Shown here: piece by piece, positions 6,327-8,767 of the stretch | How the letters are laid out: each line of letters starts with the position of its first letter | Numbering within the stretch: the stretch's first letter is position 1 | NCBI GenBank assembly: GCA_003156495.1 | Contig: PMHC01000169.1 | Coordinates: forward strand, 1-8,767 | DNA: 8,767 nt | Direction of reading: 5' to 3' | From: Acidobacteriaceae bacterium | GTDB taxonomy: Bacteria > Acidobacteriota > Terriglobia > Terriglobales > Acidobacteriaceae | Notes under the pieces: generated by a model | The model's database searches: none | What the model was told of the DNA's origin: nothing | The model's input: the letters and a program-made list of their open reading frames with translations, nothing else | Made by a program: the position numbers and the translations under genes

Positions 6327-6343
6327 GGCGATCGCCAATATTA
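6327..6343 (-). promoter_or_regulatory. Possible -10 box and palindromic operator of the upxY-like gene
   Basis: TAATAT (6343-6338) is a good -10 hexamer about 34 nt before the start codon. The 10-bp perfect palindrome GGCGATCGCC (6336-6327) would lie at or near the transcription start, where an operator could act. No convincing -35 is found at standard spacing, so the promoter call is weak. Confidence 0.3.
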
Positions 6344-6454
6344 TTTGCTGGTTATCTCAACCCTGCTATTTCATCGATGTTTCTCGCCGGCGTGTATTTT
6401 CTTGTGAAAGTGATTCGGTACACACCCGGCAGCAGGAGTTCAGCGACCAACCGC

Positions 6455-6480
6455 AAAGAATAAAAGCCCCAGCCCGGGGC
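6455..6480 (-). terminator. Intrinsic terminator downstream of pyrBC
   Basis: On the minus strand GCCCC-GGGCT-GGGGC (6480-6466) is followed directly by TTTTATTCTTT (6465-6455). A GC-only 5-bp stem plus a T-rich tail is a standard Rho-independent terminator. It points along pyrBC transcription, about 160 nt past the pyrC stop and about 150 nt before the upxY start. It therefore separates the pyrimidine operon from upxY. On the plus strand no T-tract follows, so it is one-directional. Confidence 0.7.
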
Positions 6481-6523
6481 GGCACAACACAAATGGGTAT
6501 TCGTGAAGCCAATTGGTGCAACT

Positions 6524-6560
6524 CCGCCGAGAAAACGCCAGACACGGTGTTTTCTCACGG
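6524..6560. repeat. Inverted repeat between pyrC and the terminator
   Basis: GAGAAAAC (6529-6536) and GTTTTCTC (6549-6556) form a perfect 8-bp stem. GCC/GGT inside it adds two more pairs plus a G-T, and CCG/CGG outside it adds three pairs beyond a small bulge. No T-tail follows. It lies in the 338-nt gene-free stretch 6305-6642, about 85 nt past the pyrC stop. It may protect the pyrBC mRNA 3' end or be part of a composite terminator. Confidence 0.45.
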
Positions 6561-6585
6561 AATGATTACTACCTTATCACGCGGC

Positions 6586-6636
6586 GCAATCTTGATTGCG
6601 TAAATGCATCAACTATTGAGACGCAATCAAGAATGC
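6586..6636. repeat. Long inverted repeat directly after pyrC
   Basis: TCTTGATTGCGT (6590-6601) and ACGCAATCAAGA (6621-6632) are perfect 12-bp arms around a 19-nt loop. After one A-A mismatch the arms extend by GCA/TGC, giving about 15 pairs in total. The left arm also carries a small palindrome, GCAATC-TT-GATTGC (6586-6599). The structure starts 6 nt beyond the pyrC stop codon. No T-tract follows on the minus strand, so it is not a standard intrinsic terminator. A 3'-end stabilising hairpin, a REP-like repeat or a small mobile-element remnant are possible. Confidence 0.6.
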
Positions 6637-6642
6637 AATGAC

Positions 6643-7950
6643 CTATGACTTTGGCGCGGCGGCGTAGGCGATCCGCCCCTCGCTGATCGTCCAGCAAACT
6701 TTGCCCAGCATCGGCCAGCCGTCGAAGGGCGTGTTTTTGGCTTTGGAACGCGATTCGGCGGCGCGATAAGTCCACTTCTGTTTGACGTCGAAGACCACCA
6801 CGTCGGCGAAGCTGCCAACGGCCAGCGTGCCGCGACCCTTCAGGCCCAGCAGCGCAGCCGGTTGCGCGCTCAGCAGGCTCAGCACGCGGCCCAGCGGCAG
6901 CTTCCATTCCTGGTGCAGCCAGCGCAGACTCAGGCCCAGCGCGGTTTCCAGACCGATGATTCCGCACGGCGCCCGGTCGAATTCGATTTCTTTTTCGTGC
7001 TGGGCGTGCGGCGCATGATCGGTGGCGATCGCGTCCACCACGCCGTCGAGAATGCCTTCGATCAGGGCGTCGCGGTCGGCGGCCGAGCGCAGCGGCGGAT
7101 TCATTTTGGCGTGCGTGTTGTAAAGTCCGACGTGTTCTTCAGTGAGTAGAAAGTGATGCGGCGCAACCTCGCAGGTGACGCGCAGCCCGTTGCGCCGCGC
7201 CTGCCGCACCGCGGCCAGCGCCGCGGCCGTGGAGATGTGCGCCACGTGCAGATGCGGATGCGCGTCGCGCATCTCGGCCACCATGCGGATGTCGCGCTCG
7301 ACCAGGCTTGACTCGGCTTCAGCCGGCATGCCGCGCAATCCCAGCTTGAACGAGACCGGCCCCAGATTCATGCTGGCGCCCTGCGTCAGGCGTGTGTCTT
7401 CGGCGTGCTGGATGAGCGTAAGGCCGACGCGCGCGGCCGCGGCCAGCGCTTCGTGCATGGTGCTGTCTTTCAGAATCGGCCGCCCGTCATCACTGACGGC
7501 GACGGCGCCGGCCGACTTCAGCGACGCATAGTCAGTGATGGCGTCGCCTTTTGAGCCGCGCGTAGCCGCCGCAATGGGAAAAACGCGCACGCTGGCGCCG
7601 CGCTCCGGCTGCTGCATCCAGCGGGTGATCTCGGGCGAATCGTTGACCGGCGTCGTGTTCGGCATGGCCGCCACGCTGGTGTACCCGCCAGCGGCCGCGG
7701 CCGCCGTGCCCGTGGCGATGGTTTCCTTATAGCCCTGGCCGGGCTCGCGCAGATGCACGTGCATGTCGATCAGCCCCGGCGCGACGACCAGTCCGGTCGC
7801 GTCCAGCATCTCGGTGCCGTTGGTGCGCTTCAGCTTGCCGGCGGCCGTAATTTCGGCCACGCGTCCGTCATTGATCAGAATGTCTTTGGGTTCATCGATG
7901 CCCGCCGTCGGGTCTATGAGCCGTCCTCCGCAAATCGCCAGTGCCGTCAT
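6643..7950 (-). CDS. pyrC: Dihydroorotase, class I
   Basis: This 435-residue cytoplasmic zinc amidohydrolase cyclises N-carbamoyl-L-aspartate to dihydroorotate, step 3 of pyrimidine synthesis. It has the class I length of about 430. Metal and substrate motifs are all present: DMHVHLREPGQGYKE (62-76, with the HxH zinc ligands and the substrate-binding Arg), MPNT (96-99), VSDDG with the metal-bridging Asp position (152-156), the His ligands in IQHAED (H182) and HVAHIS (H238), and the catalytic Asp in ATDHAPH (D311). This indicates an active enzyme and not the inactive PyrC' type found with some aspartate transcarbamoylases. The ATG overlaps the pyrB stop by 4 nt (ATGA), so translation is coupled. 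A long hairpin follows the stop codon. Confidence 0.96.
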   Translation of the reverse strand: MTALAICGGRLIDPTAGIDEPKDILINDGRVAEITAAGKLKRTNGTEMLDATGLVVAPGLIDMHVHLREPGQGYKETIATGTAAAAAGGYTSVAAMPNTTPVNDSPEITRWMQQPERGASVRVFPIAAATRGSKGDAITDYASLKSAGAVAVSDDGRPILKDSTMHEALAAAARVGLTLIQHAEDTRLTQGASMNLGPVSFKLGLRGMPAEAESSLVERDIRMVAEMRDAHPHLHVAHISTAAALAAVRQARRNGLRVTCEVAPHHFLLTEEHVGLYNTHAKMNPPLRSAADRDALIEGILDGVVDAIATDHAPHAQHEKEIEFDRAPCGIIGLETALGLSLRWLHQEWKLPLGRVLSLLSAQPAALLGLKGRGTLAVGSFADVVVFDVKQKWTYRAAESRSKAKNTPFDGWPMLGKVCWTISEGRIAYAAAPKS

Positions 7951-8767
7951 GCGCGGCCTCCATTTTCCGCCGTCAGGGCGCGTTCCATTACCGCCATGCG
8001 GATGGCGACGCCGTTGGTGACTTGCTGTAAGATCGCCGATTGCGGGCCGTCGGCCACGCCGGCGGTCAGTTCCAAGCCGCGAATGATCGGCCCCGGATGC
8101 AGCACCACCGCTTTGGGCGCGTGCGCGGCCAGCCGCTGACCGGTCAGTTGATAGCCGGCCTTGTACTCTTCCAGATCCAGTTGCATTCCGGCCAGCCGCT
8201 CGGCCTGAATGCGCAGCATCATCACTACCTGCGACTGGCGCATGGCGGCATCAAAGTCCCGCTCGATTTCGATTCCGGGGCCGGAGCGCGCCGCCAGTTC
8301 GGGCAGCAACTTTTCCGGGCCGCAGAGTAAGACGCGCGCTCCCAGTCGCGGCAGCAGAAGCATATTCGAGCGCGCCACGCGGCTGTGCAGAATGTCGCCG
8401 ACGATGGTGACCGTGACGCCGGCCAGCGTCTCCGGGCCAACTTCGGTTACTGCCGGCCGCAGGTGCTGGAGAATCGTGCGCAGGTCGAGCAGCGCCTGCG
8501 TGGGATGCTCGTGCATGCCGTCGCCGGCGTTAATTACCGGTCGCCGCGTTGCTTCTTCCAGCAGCCAGGGCGCGCCGGAGTAGTTGTGTCGCAAAATAAT
8601 CGCTTCGGCACCCAGCGCGCGCAGCGTTAGCCCGGTGTCTTTGAGCGACTCGCCCTTCTCAATGCTGGAGCTCAAACTTGAAACCAGCGCAGTGTCTGCG
8701 CCCAGCGCTTTGGATGCTAGTTCGAAGCTGGTGCGGGTGCGCGTTGAGGACTCGTAGAAGAGCAGCG
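7947..8767 (-). CDS. pyrB: Aspartate carbamoyltransferase catalytic subunit (5' end missing)
   Basis: This is the catalytic chain that joins carbamoyl phosphate and L-aspartate to N-carbamoyl-aspartate, the committed step of pyrimidine synthesis. The frame is open to the window edge. The TTG near 8675 is not a real start, because homology continues upstream with LLFYESSTRTRTSFELASKA, the carbamoyl-phosphate loop (STRTR). Other conserved parts are SSSIEKGESLKDT (the Lys loop reaching into the neighbouring active site), NAGDGMHEHPTQALLDL, GDILHSRVARSN and HPGPIIRG. About 273 codons are present and roughly 40-50 N-terminal residues are missing compared with the usual 300-310. pyrC follows with a 4-nt overlap. 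No pyrR or pyrI is visible, so regulation lies outside the window. Confidence 0.96.
   Translation of the reverse strand, partial: LLFYESSTRTRTSFELASKALGADTALVSSLSSSIEKGESLKDTGLTLRALGAEAIILRHNYSGAPWLLEEATRRPVINAGDGMHEHPTQALLDLRTILQHLRPAVTEVGPETLAGVTVTIVGDILHSRVARSNMLLLPRLGARVLLCGPEKLLPELAARSGPGIEIERDFDAAMRQSQVVMMLRIQAERLAGMQLDLEEYKAGYQLTGQRLAAHAPKAVVLHPGPIIRGLELTAGVADGPQSAILQQVTNGVAIRMAVMERALTAENGGRA

Noticed and set aside
5750..6463. Plus-strand open frame (237 codons) opposite upxY
   Set aside because: The minus strand encodes a clear NGN-KOW protein with a good ribosome site, and the plus frame shows no domain.
6352..6558. 68-codon minus-strand open frame in the pyrC-upxY gap
   Set aside because: It would run through the intrinsic terminator at 6455-6480, has no clear ribosome site and no recognisable content.
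8673..8675. TTG as the start of pyrB
   Set aside because: The essential STRTR carbamoyl-phosphate loop lies upstream of it in the same open frame, so the gene continues past the window edge.
1..8767. CRISPR arrays, tRNA or rRNA genes, insertion sequences
   Set aside because: No regularly spaced repeats, tRNA-like cloverleaf, rRNA sequence or transposase reading frame was seen.

Overview
This window is bacterial chromosomal DNA, dense and fairly GC-rich. Every supported gene lies on the minus strand, so transcription runs from high to low coordinates. An UpxY-type NusG-like antiterminator, in-line pyrB-pyrC genes and an indolepyruvate oxidoreductase/phenylacetate-CoA ligase/ACT/aminotransferase cluster together fit Acidobacteriota best. 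A deltaproteobacterial-type lineage is an alternative. The taxon is inferred from gene content and no marker gene is present.

Layout in the direction of transcription. (1) 8767-6643: pyrB (5' end cut off by the window edge) and pyrC overlap by 4 nt. They encode steps 2 and 3 of de novo pyrimidine synthesis. (2) 6642-6305: a 338-nt gap without a gene. It holds a long inverted repeat just past the pyrC stop, a second hairpin, and a good intrinsic terminator (6455-6480). (3) 6304-5738: a lone UpxY/NusG-like antiterminator gene. (4) 5737-5461: a 277-nt gap with two related hairpins and several TTCAA/TTGAA motifs, leading into the next operon. (5) 5460-410: a tight five-gene operon, iorA - iorB - paaK-like - tandem-ACT protein - class I aminotransferase. 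Junctions are a 20-nt overlap, a 2-nt gap, a 4-nt overlap and a 12-nt gap. (6) 409-149: a 261-nt gap with a weak terminator and other hairpins. (7) 148-1: the N-terminus of a threonine aldolase-like PLP enzyme.

The five-gene operon reads as an aromatic (aryl) amino-acid oxidation module. The aminotransferase would make the aryl-pyruvate. IorAB would decarboxylate it oxidatively to arylacetyl-CoA and pass electrons to a carrier. The PaaK-like ligase interconverts free arylacetate and arylacetyl-CoA. The two-ACT-domain protein is probably an amino-acid sensor. IorA lacks the usual C-terminal 2x[4Fe-4S] ferredoxin module and IorB is also compact, so the electron acceptor is an open question. No wholly new system is evident. 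The points most worth checking are the ferredoxin-less IOR, the position of the antiterminator directly upstream of the ior operon, and the structured gaps on either side of it.
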